A stretch of DNA of 64,000 bases, from NCBI RefSeq assembly GCF_041521385.1, contig NZ_CP168006.1, positions 3,783,590-3,847,589 on the forward strand, given 5' to 3'. This DNA comes from Alcaligenes faecalis. GTDB lineage: Bacteria > Pseudomonadota > Gammaproteobacteria > Burkholderiales > Burkholderiaceae_B. Position 1 is the first letter of the stretch. Every line of letters starts with the position of its first letter. Shown piece after piece: positions 44,350 to 53,786 of the stretch. The translations under genes were made by a program, and so were the position numbers. The notes below the pieces were generated by a model. It worked only from the letters and a program-made list of their open reading frames with translations. It searched no databases and had not been told where the DNA came from.

Positions 44350-45087
44350 ATGCCGTCTTCTGATTTCTGGCTGGCACCCCACTATGTGGGCTGGTTGCTT
44401 CAAGGGTTCTGGGTCACGATTCAGCTCTCTTTAGTCGTCTCCTTCGCTGCAACTGTTTTGGGTTTTCTGGTGTGTATTGCCAGACTGTCGCCCTTTGCCT
44501 GCTTGGCCTGGCCGGTACGTGCTTACCTGAGTCTGTTCCGTAATACACCCTTATTGGTGCAATTGTTCTTCTGGTATTTCGGGGCCTCGGCCTTGATGCC
44601 GCCGGAGCTGGTTCAATGGTTGAATACTCAGCATGTCTTGCAGTTGGTCTTGTTCGATGTGCATTGGCCCAGTTTCGAGATGCTGGCCGCCTTTGTGGGT
44701 TTGACGATCTACACCACGGCGTTTGTGGCTGAAGAGTTCCGCTCCGGCGTGCGGGCAGTGCGCAAAGGTCAATGGGCAGCAGCAGCCTCCTTGGGCATGT
44801 CGTCCATGCAGGTCTGGCGCTATGTAGTGATGCCGCAGGCTTTGCGTAATACCTTTCCCTCGCTGATCGGGCAGTACATGAATGTCATCAAGAACACCTC
44901 GCTGACCATGGCTATCGGCTTGGCAGAGCTGTCGTATGCCTCCCGTCAGGTGGAAACTGAAACCTTCAAGACTTTCCAGTCCTTTGGGATTGCGACGCTG
45001 TTGTATGTCTTGCTGGTCATGCTGGTGGAAGTGGGTGGGCAGTGGTTGCAGCGTCATCGTCTGCAAGTGAGAGGTGGGCTGTCATGA
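44350..45087 (+). CDS. amino-acid ABC transporter permease 1
   Basis: 245-residue membrane protein of the polar amino acid (HisMQ/GltJK) type, with five or six helices and the EAA loop near GVRAVRKGQWAAAASLGMSSMQVWRYVVMPQALR. It pairs with the second permease. ATG 44350 is preferred although a ribosome site is not clear. Its end overlaps the next start (ATGA). Confidence 0.9.
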   Translation: MPSSDFWLAPHYVGWLLQGFWVTIQLSLVVSFAATVLGFLVCIARLSPFACLAWPVRAYLSLFRNTPLLVQLFFWYFGASALMPPELVQWLNTQHVLQLVLFDVHWPSFEMLAAFVGLTIYTTAFVAEEFRSGVRAVRKGQWAAAASLGMSSMQVWRYVVMPQALRNTFPSLIGQYMNVIKNTSLTMAIGLAELSYASRQVETETFKTFQSFGIATLLYVLLVMLVEVGGQWLQRHRLQVRGGLS

Positions 45088-45782
45088 ACTTCGACGTAAT
45101 TCATGACAATCTGCTGTACTTCCTGGTGGGGGCGTATCCGCATGGCCCTTTAGGTGGGGCGGCGCTGACGCTTTTGTTAAGCGTGCTATCGGCTAGCTTG
45201 TCCGCCGTTCTGGGGCTGGTTTTTGGGGTGGCTCTGGTTTTGAGCCGCGGTGTGGCGCATACCGCTTTGCTGCTGTTTCTGGGCTTTTTCCGCGCCATCC
45301 CCGTCATCATGCTGATTTTCTGGGTGTATTTTCTACTGCCCATTCTGTTCAAGGTGGATGTGCCGGGCTTGTTTACCGTGGTCTGCGCCTTGTCCTTGAT
45401 TGGCGGTGCGTATCTGGCGCACTCGGTGTTTGCGGGTATCAGCAGCTTGCCGGCGGGGCAATGGCAAGCGGGCAAGGCCTTGGGCCTGAAAACCGCTCAA
45501 ATCATGAAGTCCATCATCCTGCCGCAAGCCTTGCCGGTGATGCTGCCTTCTTTTATTAATCAGTGGGTTGCCTTGATCAAGGACACCTCGCTGGCCTATG
45601 TCATTGGTGTGGCGGAGCTGTCTTTTGTTGCCACTCAGGTCAGCAATCGGGTCATGGTGCACCCCACTGAAATCTTCTTGTTTGTCGGGCTGATGTACTA
45701 CGTGATTTGCGCAACGCTGGAGTTGATTGCGAATCGGGTGGCCCGACGTTATGACAAACATCTGCGACTGGATGGCAAATGA
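45084..45782 (+). CDS. amino-acid ABC transporter permease 2
   Basis: 232-residue partner permease. The EAA loop is [20 protein letters not shown], followed by [18 protein letters not shown] and [18 protein letters not shown] 45084 overlaps the stop of permease 1, and its own stop overlaps the ATPase start, so all four genes are translationally coupled downstream of the binding protein. Confidence 0.9.
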   Translation: MNFDVIHDNLLYFLVGAYPHGPLGGAALTLLLSVLSASLSAVLGLVFGVALVLSRGVAHTALLLFLGFFRAIPVIMLIFWVYFLLPILFKVDVPGLFTVVCALSLIGGAYLAHSVFAGISSLPAGQWQAGKALGLKTAQIMKSIILPQALPVMLPSFINQWVALIKDTSLAYVIGVAELSFVATQVSNRVMVHPTEIFLFVGLMYYVICATLELIANRVARRYDKHLRLDGK

Positions 45783-46513
45783 TCCGTATCGATAGTGTTT
45801 CCAAGTGGTATGGCACGTTTCAGGTGCTCAGGGATTGCACGGCCCAAGTGGACCGTCAGGAAGTGGTGGTGGTGTGCGGGCCTTCGGGCTCAGGCAAATC
45901 CACCTTGTTGAAAACCGTCAATGGTCTGGAACCGTTTCAGCAGGGCAGGATTGTTGTGGATGGGATTTCCGTTGGTGACCCGGCAACGAATCTGCCAGAC
46001 TTGCGCAGTCGGGTCGGGATGGTTTTTCAGAACTTCGAGCTGTTTCCACATTTGAATGTCGTGGCCAATCTGACCTTGGCACAACGTAAAGTGCTGGGCA
46101 GGAGTAGTGATGAAGCCAATGAGCGGGCCTTGCTGTACCTGGATCGCGTGGGCTTGAAAGCGATGGCGGATCGCTATCCGGCCAGCTTGTCGGGCGGGCA
46201 GCAACAGCGTGTCGCCATTGCACGGGCCTTGTGCATGGATCCGGTCTGCATGCTGTTTGATGAGCCTACCTCGGCCTTGGACCCGGAAATGGTTAACGAA
46301 GTGCTGGATGTGATGGTCAGCTTGGCGGAAGAGGGCATGACCATGATGTGCGTCACCCATGAAATGGGCTTTGCCCGCAAAGTGGCGGATCGGATGATTT
46401 TCATGGATCAGGGCCAGATTCTGGAGGACGTGCCCACAGATGTGTTTTTTGGTGATCTGGAGGGCCGACCACAGCGCGTGCAAACCTTTTTGTCCAAGGA
46501 ACTGCGTCTGTAG
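45779..46513 (+). CDS. amino-acid ABC transporter ATPase (GltL/GlnQ type)
   Basis: 244 residues with intact motifs: Walker [11 protein letters not shown]-loop [10 protein letters not shown], signature LSGGQQQR, Walker [15 protein letters not shown], and H-switch VTHEMGFA. It powers the two permeases. Unlike the lone ATPase at 7400, every catalytic residue is present. A pentanucleotide repeat begins 34 bases after its stop. Confidence 0.95.
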   Translation: MIRIDSVSKWYGTFQVLRDCTAQVDRQEVVVVCGPSGSGKSTLLKTVNGLEPFQQGRIVVDGISVGDPATNLPDLRSRVGMVFQNFELFPHLNVVANLTLAQRKVLGRSSDEANERALLYLDRVGLKAMADRYPASLSGGQQQRVAIARALCMDPVCMLFDEPTSALDPEMVNEVLDVMVSLAEEGMTMMCVTHEMGFARKVADRMIFMDQGQILEDVPTDVFFGDLEGRPQRVQTFLSKELRL

Positions 46514-46547
46514 CTTGTGTCTTTGCTCGGCAACTGGTTTGATGATT

Positions 46548-46639
46548 GCCAAGCCAAGCCAAGCCAAGCCAAGCCAAGCCAAGCCAAGCCAAGCCAAGCC
46601 AAGCCAAGCCAAGCCAAGCCAAGCCAAGCCAAGCCAAGC
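46548..46639 (+). repeat. pentanucleotide tandem repeat, about 18 copies
   Basis: GCCAA units repeat without interruption from 46548 to 46639, 92 bases or 18.4 copies. It lies in the 3' untranslated part of the ABC operon, before its terminator. All frames on both strands are open through it, which produces artefactual reading frames rich in AWLGL or AKPSQ. Such runs are prone to slippage, so copy number should vary between strains. Confidence 0.97.
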
Positions 46640-46678
46640 TGTGCGTAGCAGACGCTGGAGTGCGCATCCATAAAAAAA

Positions 46679-46710
46679 GCCCGCCTGTTGAAAAATGGGC
46701 GGGCTTTTTT
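46679..46710 (+). terminator. terminator of the ABC transporter operon
   Basis: GCCCGCC (46679-46685) pairs with GGCGGGC (46698-46704), then six Ts. A-run on the other side also allows termination from the right. Confidence 0.9.
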
Positions 46711-46785
46711 ATGAGCGAGTAATCCAGGCTTGATGAAACAGGGCTAATGACATGCAAGCCCGGCCTGGAGTGTGTCGCGATGTAC

Positions 46786-47064
46786 TCAGGATCGCTGAGT
46801 GGGCGTGTCGAACGATTGCAGCAGAGATTCTGCTGCCAGTACGGCACGGCGTGCCTGCTCGTGCTGATCATGCAGGGCCAGGTAACGTGCCTCGGCCTCA
46901 TCGCCTCGCGCTACATCCCCTTTGTATGACTGCGCTACGTAGTTTGCGTACCAAATGGATTCGGCTACGGTCATACCTACAAACACTTCATGGTCGTCCT
47001 GATCTTGCGACAGGGCACGGATACCAGATAAATACGCCCGTTCACGGGGCTGAAATTCCAACAT
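46786..47064 (-). CDS. small soluble protein of unknown function
   Basis: 92 residues from ATG 47064, which has AAGGAG four bases upstream. Mostly helical and rich in Glu, Ala and Arg; no membrane segment, and no known motif. Start and codon use look real. No operon partner on the same strand. Confidence 0.6.
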   Translation of the reverse strand: MLEFQPRERAYLSGIRALSQDQDDHEVFVGMTVAESIWYANYVAQSYKGDVARGDEAEARYLALHDQHEQARRAVLAAESLLQSFDTPTQRS

Positions 47065-47234
47065 AAGACTCCTTAGATAAGCCCCCATTGTAGTAGGTGG
47101 GGAAAATCAGGCCAGAGTTGTGCCGCGGATGCGGGTTCTATGGGGGCTGACAAGCGAGGGGATGAGTCGGATCACGGAACCTTGTAATGTCTATGGACTC
47201 TTAACGCTTGTATGAAAAATAGGAAAGGAAAATA

Positions 47235-47711
47235 ATGACGATGCTACGTATAACGCTGACCGCGGGGCTGGTGTGGGTGTCTACCTCGGCTTTCGCCGCC
47301 AACGGGCAAGAAAATGCCCGTGTGGGGCGGGTTCATGTGCAGGCGGACCGCATTGAAATGCTGGGGACGGATTCGTTGAAAGCGTCGGGCAATGTAGTGG
47401 TGATCGGCAAAGATAGCGTGATTCACAGTCAAGAGGCGCTCATTAGCCAAGAGGGTTCGGTCATTCAGGTGCAAGCCGTGCAGTCTGGGCAGGGCCAGGC
47501 GTCGAAGTTTGATCCGCTCAGCCTTCAAGGTGCTCGTGCGGCCGGGGGAGAAATGAGGCTGCAAAGAGAAGGGTATGTCGCAGTAAACACAAAAGGTTTG
47601 AGTACGACCTGGTGGAATCGTGTCAGCCAAACATGCGTTATGGTCAAGACCAGTCAAGGGCGCTATAGCGAGGTCAAGGTGCTTGCCGCTTCTGTGTGCA
47701 TGGGCTCTTGA
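47235..47711 (+). CDS. periplasmic protein with LptA/OstA-like motif
   Basis: 158 residues with a signal peptide ending near AFAANG. The mature N-terminus reads VHVQADRIEMLGTDSLKASGNVVV and IHSQEALISQEGSVIQVQA, the repeated beta-jellyroll strands seen in LptA/OstA proteins, which bind lipopolysaccharide. It is only one or two repeats long, without the rest of the Lpt machinery nearby, so it may bind a lipid or be a distant relative. ATG follows AGGAAAGGA. Confidence 0.6.
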   Translation: MTMLRITLTAGLVWVSTSAFAANGQENARVGRVHVQADRIEMLGTDSLKASGNVVVIGKDSVIHSQEALISQEGSVIQVQAVQSGQGQASKFDPLSLQGARAAGGEMRLQREGYVAVNTKGLSTTWWNRVSQTCVMVKTSQGRYSEVKVLAASVCMGS

Positions 47712-47756
47712 CGCGCCGTGTCTTGCTATCGCGCTGCAGGCTCTTTGGGATAAACC

Positions 47757-48119
47757 GTGGAACGTCAAAGACAAGTATTTTTCCATTGCGCTGCCTCTAC
47801 ATCAGGACTAGGGCTGTCCTTATTAGTCTTGCTCCTGTCTTTGGTGTTTTTAGTGGATGGGTTTGCGAACCCGCAGCGTCAATTCGCGTTGATCAATTAT
47901 GTATTTGCCGCCTTGGGTCTGTGTTTTTCTGGTTTGATTTTTGCCATGAACCGCGCGTACGACCGTGTTTGCTGTGCTTTACCGATAGCCAGTCAGCGTA
48001 TCGGTAAACGACTGGGCTGGTATCTGACAGTGCTTTACGCCATTTTGATCGGTTTGCTTGCCTTGGGTGCTGCAGGTATAGGAGCAAGGCTGCTACAAGG
48101 GCTGCATCTATTTGGTTAA
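47757..48119 (+). CDS. small membrane protein of unknown function
   Basis: 120 residues with three predicted hydrophobic helices (LSLLVLLLSLVFLVDGF, INYVFAALGLCFSGLIFAM, VLYAILIGLLALGAAGIGA). It begins at GTG 47757, 45 bases after the LptA-like gene, so the two are probably one transcript. No family recognised. Confidence 0.55.
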   Translation: MERQRQVFFHCAASTSGLGLSLLVLLLSLVFLVDGFANPQRQFALINYVFAALGLCFSGLIFAMNRAYDRVCCALPIASQRIGKRLGWYLTVLYAILIGLLALGAAGIGARLLQGLHLFG

Positions 48120-48136
48120 GGCAAGCGCCAGATCAG

Positions 48137-48160
48137 GCCCACCCGGCACGCCGGGTGGGC
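48137..48160. terminator. stem-loop between convergent genes
   Basis: GCCCACCCGGC (48137-48147) and GCCGGGTGGGC (48150-48160) pair perfectly around two bases. It lies where the membrane-protein gene and the phenol regulator converge; T-tracts are weak. Confidence 0.55.
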
Positions 48161-48188
48161 GGTTTGGTACCGGTGCGCCTGGTGGTGT

Positions 48189-49892
48189 TTACGCTGGCAT
48201 AGCCACTTTTTTAAGCCTGTATGCCAGCGCAGGCCGTGTTAGCCCCAGCCTGCGTGCGGCTTCTGAAATATTCCCGTTCGTTTTTTTCAAGGTCAGCTGG
48301 ATGATTTGTTCTTCCAGATCATCCAGATTGAAGGGGGTTTCCAGCAGATGCTCCAGATATTGCGTCTGGTTCGCGCTGAAACAGGGCTCCTTCGCCATAA
48401 AACCTTGCGTGTTCAGACTGCTCAGATACTGCAAGGCGCTTTTCTGCTGCGGGAACAGGTGGTGGGTTTCGATTTCATGATTGTGTTCGGTCAGGATGAC
48501 GCCACGCTCGATCATGTTCTCGAACTCGCGGATATTGCCCGGCCAGTCGTATTGCATCAGCAATTCCCGGCTGCGGTCACTCACGCCCAGCACGTGCTTT
48601 TTGTACATGCTGGAGTATTTGTTCAGAAAGTATTCGGTCAGCAGTGGAATGTCTTCCTTGCGCTCACGCAGTGGCGGGATGTGGATGGGAAAGACGTTCA
48701 GGCGGTAGTACAGGTCGGCACGGAAGGTGCCTTTTTGTACGGCCTCGGCCAGATCCTCGTTGGTGGCGGCCACGACACGCACGTCGATATGGCGGATGTT
48801 CTCATCACCCACGCGCTCCAGCTCCTGTTCCTGCAAAACACGAAGCAGGGCGGCTTGGGACCGTGGCGACAGTTCTACGATCTCATCCAGAAAAATGGTG
48901 CCGCTCTGGGCACGCTCAAAACGACCGGGGCGGGATTTATGCGCGCCGGTATATGCGCCTTTTTCCACACCAAACAGCTCTGATTCAATCAGCTCCGGGG
49001 GAATGGACGCACAGTTCACCGCAATAAAGGGCTGATCCGCCCGGTCGCTGGCGGCGTGCAGGCCGCGCGCGAAGGCTTCTTTCCCCACGCCGGTTTCTCC
49101 CAGCAGCAGCACGGAGACTTTGCTTTGCGCCGCCTTTTCCAGCAGATGACAGGCGGCTTGGTAAGCGGCGGACTGACCAATGGAGTTGGGCAAGGTGAAG
49201 TTGGCGCTGGAGTGCTTGAACTCCTGTTCGCGCAACTTCACCAGCTCACATCGCAAGGCAAACAGTTCGTCCTGGACCGGGTCGGGCAGCATGAAGCGGT
49301 CAATCTCGGGGTCATCCTCCTCCCATTCCTCGGCAGGCTTGCCCACGATCTTGCAGTGGCTATGGCCCATGGCGCCGCATTGGGTTTCTTTGTAGATGAT
49401 GCTCTTGCCCATATAGAAGCTGGTGTAGCCACTGGCATAGCCCAGCAAGCTCCAACAGACCGGCTCGCTGGATTGGCCGTGCTCTTTCTGGTGATTGCTG
49501 ACTTCATAGGAGTCAAACCAGTCAAATTCGCCGTAATACCGGCCAGCATCGCGATCAAAGGTCAGCGAAGTAGGCACGACTTTGACCATACCGCGGATGG
49601 TGTGCATTTGCGGGCCGGCCAGAAAGGTCTCTTTCAATGACAGGTCCGGGCGCACTTTTTGTGATACTTCGGCATCCTTCATGCCAGCGTGGTAGCCAAA
49701 GCGCATCAGAAAGTATTTGGCGCGCTCGCTGCCTAAAGAGGCAATCAGCTCCTTGCGAAGCTGGCCAAAACCGCTGGCGTGCAGCAAGAGCATGCGTTGC
49801 TCGCCAAACCAGATTTTGCCTTCCCGCGCATCAAAGCGAATGGCGTCGATCAGGTCCTGACTTAATGGCAGTGTGAGTTCAGTAGCCCCCAT
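48189..49892 (-). CDS. phenol-responsive sigma-54 activator (DmpR/MopR/PoxR family)
   Basis: 567 residues from ATG 49892, which has GGAG six bases upstream (ATG 49904 is also possible). An XylR_N/V4R sensor domain has His97, Trp125, Cys146, Glu169, Cys172 and Cys180, which match the phenol-pocket and zinc residues of MopR (106, 134, 155, 178, 181, 189) at a constant offset of nine. The AAA+ domain has GETGVGKE, a GAYTGA loop (Phe to Tyr variant of GAFTGA), and GTIFLDE. A Fis-type helix-turn-helix ends it ([21 protein letters not shown]). It should activate the divergent phenol hydroxylase operon when phenol binds. Confidence 0.93.
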   Translation of the reverse strand: MGATELTLPLSQDLIDAIRFDAREGKIWFGEQRMLLLHASGFGQLRKELIASLGSERAKYFLMRFGYHAGMKDAEVSQKVRPDLSLKETFLAGPQMHTIRGMVKVVPTSLTFDRDAGRYYGEFDWFDSYEVSNHQKEHGQSSEPVCWSLLGYASGYTSFYMGKSIIYKETQCGAMGHSHCKIVGKPAEEWEEDDPEIDRFMLPDPVQDELFALRCELVKLREQEFKHSSANFTLPNSIGQSAAYQAACHLLEKAAQSKVSVLLLGETGVGKEAFARGLHAASDRADQPFIAVNCASIPPELIESELFGVEKGAYTGAHKSRPGRFERAQSGTIFLDEIVELSPRSQAALLRVLQEQELERVGDENIRHIDVRVVAATNEDLAEAVQKGTFRADLYYRLNVFPIHIPPLRERKEDIPLLTEYFLNKYSSMYKKHVLGVSDRSRELLMQYDWPGNIREFENMIERGVILTEHNHEIETHHLFPQQKSALQYLSSLNTQGFMAKEPCFSANQTQYLEHLLETPFNLDDLEEQIIQLTLKKTNGNISEAARRLGLTRPALAYRLKKVAMPA

Positions 49893-50064
49893 GGCTGTCT
49901 CCATCTGTTGTTTCTTATTGTGGTTTTGGGTGTTTTAAAAATCAGTATGCCGCCTGTCTTTCGGGCGACTCAAGGAAAACAGAATAGTGTCCAGAGGACG
50001 GATAAAACGGTTTTTTCTAGGGCTTTACCCTAGCTCAGCATTTGATGAAAACGGCGCTAAGCAC

Positions 50065-50080
50065 TTGATCAAATGATCAA
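50065..50080 (+). promoter_or_regulatory. upstream activator site for the phenol regulator
   Basis: TTGATC-AAAT-GATCAA is a perfect palindrome and matches the XylR/DmpR enhancer consensus (TTGATCAATTGATCAA). It is about 110 bases before the -24/-12 promoter, a normal enhancer distance. A weaker half-site TTTGATGAAAAC lies near 50041. Confidence 0.85.
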
Positions 50081-50177
50081 TTTTCTATTCAGGCCGCCAG
50101 CCAACAGCGCATGGTATCTGGCTCTGACTCTTCCTATCTCTTTAATCCTAAAGGGTTAAATTCTTCAAATGTAAAGT

Positions 50178-50193
50178 TGGCACGCGGTTTGCT
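50178..50193 (+). promoter_or_regulatory. sigma-54 (-24/-12) promoter of the dmp operon
   Basis: TGGCAC-N5-TTGCT, with GG at 50179-50180 and GC at 50191-50192 separated by ten bases as required. Transcription should start near 50203, 41 bases before dmpK. Confidence 0.9.
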
Positions 50194-50243
50194 ATGGACA
50201 GGCTGTGGACACTCATGCAACAGCTTGATCAGGAGGAGAACCG

Positions 50244-50516
50244 ATGTCAGACACGAGCTTGCCCACGTTGACAAAGTACGTACGCGTACGCAGTCCGGCT
50301 AATGCCCGCTTTGTGGAATTTGATTTTGCGATTGGCCAGGCGGACCTGTTTGTGGAATTGGTCATGCCGCCAGCGGCATTTGAGCAGTTTTGCCTGCAGA
50401 ACAATGTCCAGCCCATGAGCGAAGAGCAAATGCGGGTCAATGACGAGAACGAAGAAAAATGGCGTTTTGGTTATGACACTTTGGTCGGTAACAGCCGCCA
50501 GGCTGAAGCCCAGTAG
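50244..50516 (+). CDS. dmpK: phenol hydroxylase assembly subunit P0
   Basis: 90-residue protein with the P0 pattern TKYVRVRSPANARFVEFDFAIGQADLFVELVMPP. P0/DmpK is needed for correct assembly or iron loading of the multicomponent hydroxylase but not for turnover. First gene behind the sigma-54 promoter; GGAGGAG precedes the ATG. Confidence 0.92.
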   Translation: MSDTSLPTLTKYVRVRSPANARFVEFDFAIGQADLFVELVMPPAAFEQFCLQNNVQPMSEEQMRVNDENEEKWRFGYDTLVGNSRQAEAQ

Positions 50517-50539
50517 GTTTTATTCAGGAGAACAAGAGG

Positions 50540-51547
50540 ATGACATTAGAAATTAAAACGGCCAGTTTGCAGCCCGTGCGGCAAACCTTCGCCAACGTGG
50601 CCCGCCGCTTTGGTGAAAAGCCGGCTACCCGCTACCAGGAAGCAACATACGACGCCCAGGCAACGGCCAACTTTCATTACCGGCCCCTGTGGATGCCGGA
50701 CAAGACCCTGAACGACCCTACACACACTGCCATTCAGATGAAGGACTGGTATGTGTTCCGTGACCCACGCCAGTTCTACTACGGCGCTTACGTGCAGAAC
50801 CGTGCTCGCATGCAGGAATCGGCTGAAACCAATTACGGCTTTTTTGAAAAGCGCGAGCTGGCCCAATACCTGAGCGAGGACGTCAAAGCCAAGGTCACCC
50901 GCCTGCTGCTGCCTTTGCGTCACATCGAGCAAACCGCGAACCTGAATTTCATGTCCGGCTCGGCCTACGGTTATGGCACCACCATTACCCAAGCCTGTCT
51001 CTATGCCGGAATGGACTCGTTGGGTATGGCGCAGTACGTCTCCCGTATTGGCCTGCTGATTGATGGCAATAGCGCCGATTCCCTGAGCCAGGCCAAAGAC
51101 GCCTGGATGCAGGATGCGGCCTGGCAAGGTCTGCGCGCCTTGTGCGAAAAAACGCTGGTCCAGAAAGACTGGTTTGAACTGCTGCTGGTGCAGTCCTTGC
51201 TGATCAACACCGTGGTGCATCACGTGGTGTATCAGGGTTTGGTGGCGGATCTGGCCAAGGAGGGCGGCCGCGATCTGGATATGCTGCTGGAGTTCATGCT
51301 GGAGTGCCATAAAGACCTGTCCAACTGGAGCGATAGCGTCTTCAAGATTGCGGCTGCTGAAAGCGAGGAAAACAAGCAGCAACTGCAAAACTGGCTGAAT
51401 CAGTGGTTGCCGCAAGTGCAAGCCGCCTTCATGCCCTATATCCAGGCTGCCTTTGCCGACCAGGCTGATCAAGTCTGGACACAAGCGCAGGAAACCATTG
51501 CCAAACGCGTCACGAAAGCAGGCCTGAGCCTGGGTGGAGAAGCCTGA
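50540..51547 (+). CDS. dmpL: phenol hydroxylase oxygenase beta subunit P1
   Basis: 335-residue beta subunit of the diiron oxygenase. Family blocks include YRPLWMPDKTLNDPTHTAIQ, MKDWYVFRDPRQFYYGAYVQ, and the long helix LNFMSGSAYGYGTTITQACLY. It forms the (alpha-beta-gamma)2 hydroxylase with DmpN and DmpO and lacks iron itself. It overlaps dmpM by one base. Confidence 0.95.
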   Translation: MTLEIKTASLQPVRQTFANVARRFGEKPATRYQEATYDAQATANFHYRPLWMPDKTLNDPTHTAIQMKDWYVFRDPRQFYYGAYVQNRARMQESAETNYGFFEKRELAQYLSEDVKAKVTRLLLPLRHIEQTANLNFMSGSAYGYGTTITQACLYAGMDSLGMAQYVSRIGLLIDGNSADSLSQAKDAWMQDAAWQGLRALCEKTLVQKDWFELLLVQSLLINTVVHHVVYQGLVADLAKEGGRDLDMLLEFMLECHKDLSNWSDSVFKIAAAESEENKQQLQNWLNQWLPQVQAAFMPYIQAAFADQADQVWTQAQETIAKRVTKAGLSLGGEA

Positions 51548-51819
51548 TGACATCCAAGGTTTATATCGGTCTGCAAGATAACGACATGTCGCGCTACATC
51601 GTCGAGGCCATCGAAGAAGACAACCCGGACGCCACGGTGATTTATCAGCCAGCCATGATTCGCATTGAGTGCGTGGGCCAGTTGACCGTCAAGCGCGAGA
51701 CCGTGGAAGAAAAGTATGGACAGCAGTGGGACATGCAGGAGCTGCATCTGAATCTGATCACCTTGGGTGGCAACGTGGATGAAGATGAAGACCGCTTGTT
51801 TTTGCACTGGAACAGCTAA
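51547..51819 (+). CDS. dmpM: phenol hydroxylase regulatory (effector) protein P2
   Basis: 90-residue small acidic protein (SKVYIGLQDNDMSRYIVEAI, VYIGL and LTVKRETVEEKYG) that binds the oxygenase and tunes electron and oxygen use. No cofactor. Located between the beta and alpha subunit genes as in the canonical operon. Confidence 0.93.
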   Translation: MTSKVYIGLQDNDMSRYIVEAIEEDNPDATVIYQPAMIRIECVGQLTVKRETVEEKYGQQWDMQELHLNLITLGGNVDEDEDRLFLHWNS

Positions 51820-51837
51820 ATCAGAAAAGGGGGCAAT

Positions 51838-53343
51838 ATGGCCACGAAAAAACTAAATATCAAAGACAAATATCGCTATTTGACGCGTGATCTGGACTGG
51901 GAATTCAGCTACCAGGATCGCAAGGACGCCTTCCCCTACGAGGAGTTCGAGGGCATCAAGATTACCGATTGGTCCAAATGGGAAGATCCGTTCCGTCTGA
52001 CAATGGACGCGTACTGGAAGTACCAGGCCGAAAAAGAAAAGAAGCTGTACGCCATTTTTGATGCCTTCGCGCAGAATAATGGCCAGATGAATATTTCCGA
52101 TCCGCGTTACCTGAACGCGATCAAGGTGTTCCTGACCGCGGTGACCCCGTTGGAGTACCAGGCTTATCAGGGCTACTCCCATGTGGGCCGTCAATTCAGC
52201 GGCATCGGCGCACGTATTGCGTGCCAGATGCAGTCGATTGACGAGCTGCGTCACGTCCAGACGCAGGTTCACGCCATGAGCCATTACAACAAGTTTTTCA
52301 ATGGCTTCCAGGACTGGAGCCATATGCACGACCGCGTCTGGTACCTGTCCGTGCCCAAGTCCTTTTTTGAAGATGCCCGTGCTGCTGGTCCCTTCGAGTT
52401 CCTGCTGGCAATCAGCTTCTCCTTCGAGTACGTGCTGACCAACCTGCTGTTTGTGCCCTTCATGTCGGGCGCGGCTTACAACGGCGATATGGCCACGGTG
52501 ACTTTCGGCTTCAGCTCGCAGTCTGACGAAGCACGCCACATGACGCTGGGCCTGGAAGTGATCAAGTTCCTGTTGGAGCAGCACGAGGACAACGTACCTA
52601 TCGTTCAGCAGTGGATCGACAAGTGGTTCTGGCGTGGTACCCGTTTGCTGTCCGTGGTCGGCATGATGATGGACTATATGTTGCCCAACAAGGTCATGTC
52701 CTGGAAAGAAGCTTGGGAGGTTTATTTCGAGCAGGCTGGTGGTGCTCTGTTCAAGGATCTGGCTCGCTACGGCATTCGTATGCCCAAGTACAGCGAAGTG
52801 ATCGAGAAAGAGAAAGAGCACATCTCGCACCAGGCCTGGTGGATTTTCTACAACTTCGGTCACGCTGCTGGTTTCCACACCTGGATCCCCAGCGACGAGG
52901 AACTGGATTGGCTCAGCGCCAAGTACCCCGACACCTTCGACAAGTACTACCGCCCACGCTGGGAAATGGCCAAGAAAATGGAAGCCGAAGGCAAGCGCTT
53001 CTACTCCAGCGGTCTGCCCCAGCTGTGCCAGGTATGTCAGGTGCCCATGACCTTTACCGACATGGAAAAACCCGACGAAATTACCTACCGCCAAAGCCAG
53101 TACAAGGGCGAGCGTTACCACACCTGCTCGGACGGCTGCCGCGACATTTTCGAGCACGAGCCTGAAAAGTACATCCAGGCCTGGCTGCCGGTGAACCAGA
53201 TCCTGCAAGGCGGTTGCGGTGGCCCCGAATTGGAGAAGATCCTGAGCGACTACTACCAACTGAACGTGGGTGTCGACAATATGGACTTCAAGGGCTCGGT
53301 GGACGAGGCACGCTGGAACGAATGGAAAGGAGTGACGGCCTAG
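51838..53343 (+). CDS. dmpN: phenol hydroxylase oxygenase alpha subunit P3 (diiron)
   Basis: 501-residue catalytic subunit. The carboxylate-bridged diiron ligands are all present: Glu106 (LEYQ), Glu136 and His139 (DELRH), Glu197 (SFEYV), Glu231 and His234 (DEARH). A C-terminal CQVCQVPM-N-CSDGCRDIF zinc-like cluster is typical of phenol hydroxylase. It hydroxylates phenol (and methylphenols) to catechol with O2. Confidence 0.97.
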   Translation: MATKKLNIKDKYRYLTRDLDWEFSYQDRKDAFPYEEFEGIKITDWSKWEDPFRLTMDAYWKYQAEKEKKLYAIFDAFAQNNGQMNISDPRYLNAIKVFLTAVTPLEYQAYQGYSHVGRQFSGIGARIACQMQSIDELRHVQTQVHAMSHYNKFFNGFQDWSHMHDRVWYLSVPKSFFEDARAAGPFEFLLAISFSFEYVLTNLLFVPFMSGAAYNGDMATVTFGFSSQSDEARHMTLGLEVIKFLLEQHEDNVPIVQQWIDKWFWRGTRLLSVVGMMMDYMLPNKVMSWKEAWEVYFEQAGGALFKDLARYGIRMPKYSEVIEKEKEHISHQAWWIFYNFGHAAGFHTWIPSDEELDWLSAKYPDTFDKYYRPRWEMAKKMEAEGKRFYSSGLPQLCQVCQVPMTFTDMEKPDEITYRQSQYKGERYHTCSDGCRDIFEHEPEKYIQAWLPVNQILQGGCGGPELEKILSDYYQLNVGVDNMDFKGSVDEARWNEWKGVTA

Positions 53344-53408
53344 TCACACGAGAAAAAGGGCAGTGCCTCGGTAGGCACTGCCACTACCTATAAAAATTGG
53401 AGATCAAT

Positions 53409-53771
53409 ATGGCAGTTACTGCAATTACCCCGGACTACCAAGGCTATGCGCGCGACCAGCAGTCGCACTATGGCGACAGCATGTTGCTGTATATAGGCTG
53501 GGACGAGCACCTTTTGTTCTGCTCGGCCAAGGCCTTTCTGGTTCAGCCCGAGATGACCGTGTCTCAGATGATCCAGCAACTGTTGCCTGCCGGCTTTGCC
53601 CAGCACCCTGACTTTGAGCAGATCGAATGGAGCAAGGTGCAATGGAATCTGAATGGCGAAGCGGTCGAACTGAATCCTGATGACACCTTGGGTGCCAAGG
53701 GTTTCGATCACAAATCCTTGTTGCGTTTCAAAACCCCTGGCCTGAATGGCTACAAGGGTACAGGCGTATAA
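53409..53771 (+). CDS. dmpO: phenol hydroxylase subunit P4
   Basis: 120-residue gamma-type subunit: AITPDYQGYARDQQSHYGD near the start, then YIGWDEHLLFCSAKAFLVQPE. Length and order agree with DmpO. ATG 53409 follows TGGAGA; a start at 53397 is too long. It is needed for full hydroxylase activity. Confidence 0.93.
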   Translation: MAVTAITPDYQGYARDQQSHYGDSMLLYIGWDEHLLFCSAKAFLVQPEMTVSQMIQQLLPAGFAQHPDFEQIEWSKVQWNLNGEAVELNPDDTLGAKGFDHKSLLRFKTPGLNGYKGTGV

Positions 53772-53786
53772 GAGGCGGAGGCAGCA

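Noticed and set aside
46408..46901. Long open frames across 46548-46639 on both strands encoding AWLGL or AKPSQ repeats
   Set aside because: They arise because a five-base repeat without stop codons is open in every frame. No ribosome site supports any of them, and they cross the ABC operon end and its terminator.
51853..53259. 468-codon minus-strand frame opposite dmpN
   Set aside because: Antisense shadow of a highly conserved gene with strong codon bias; no family match and no ribosome site.
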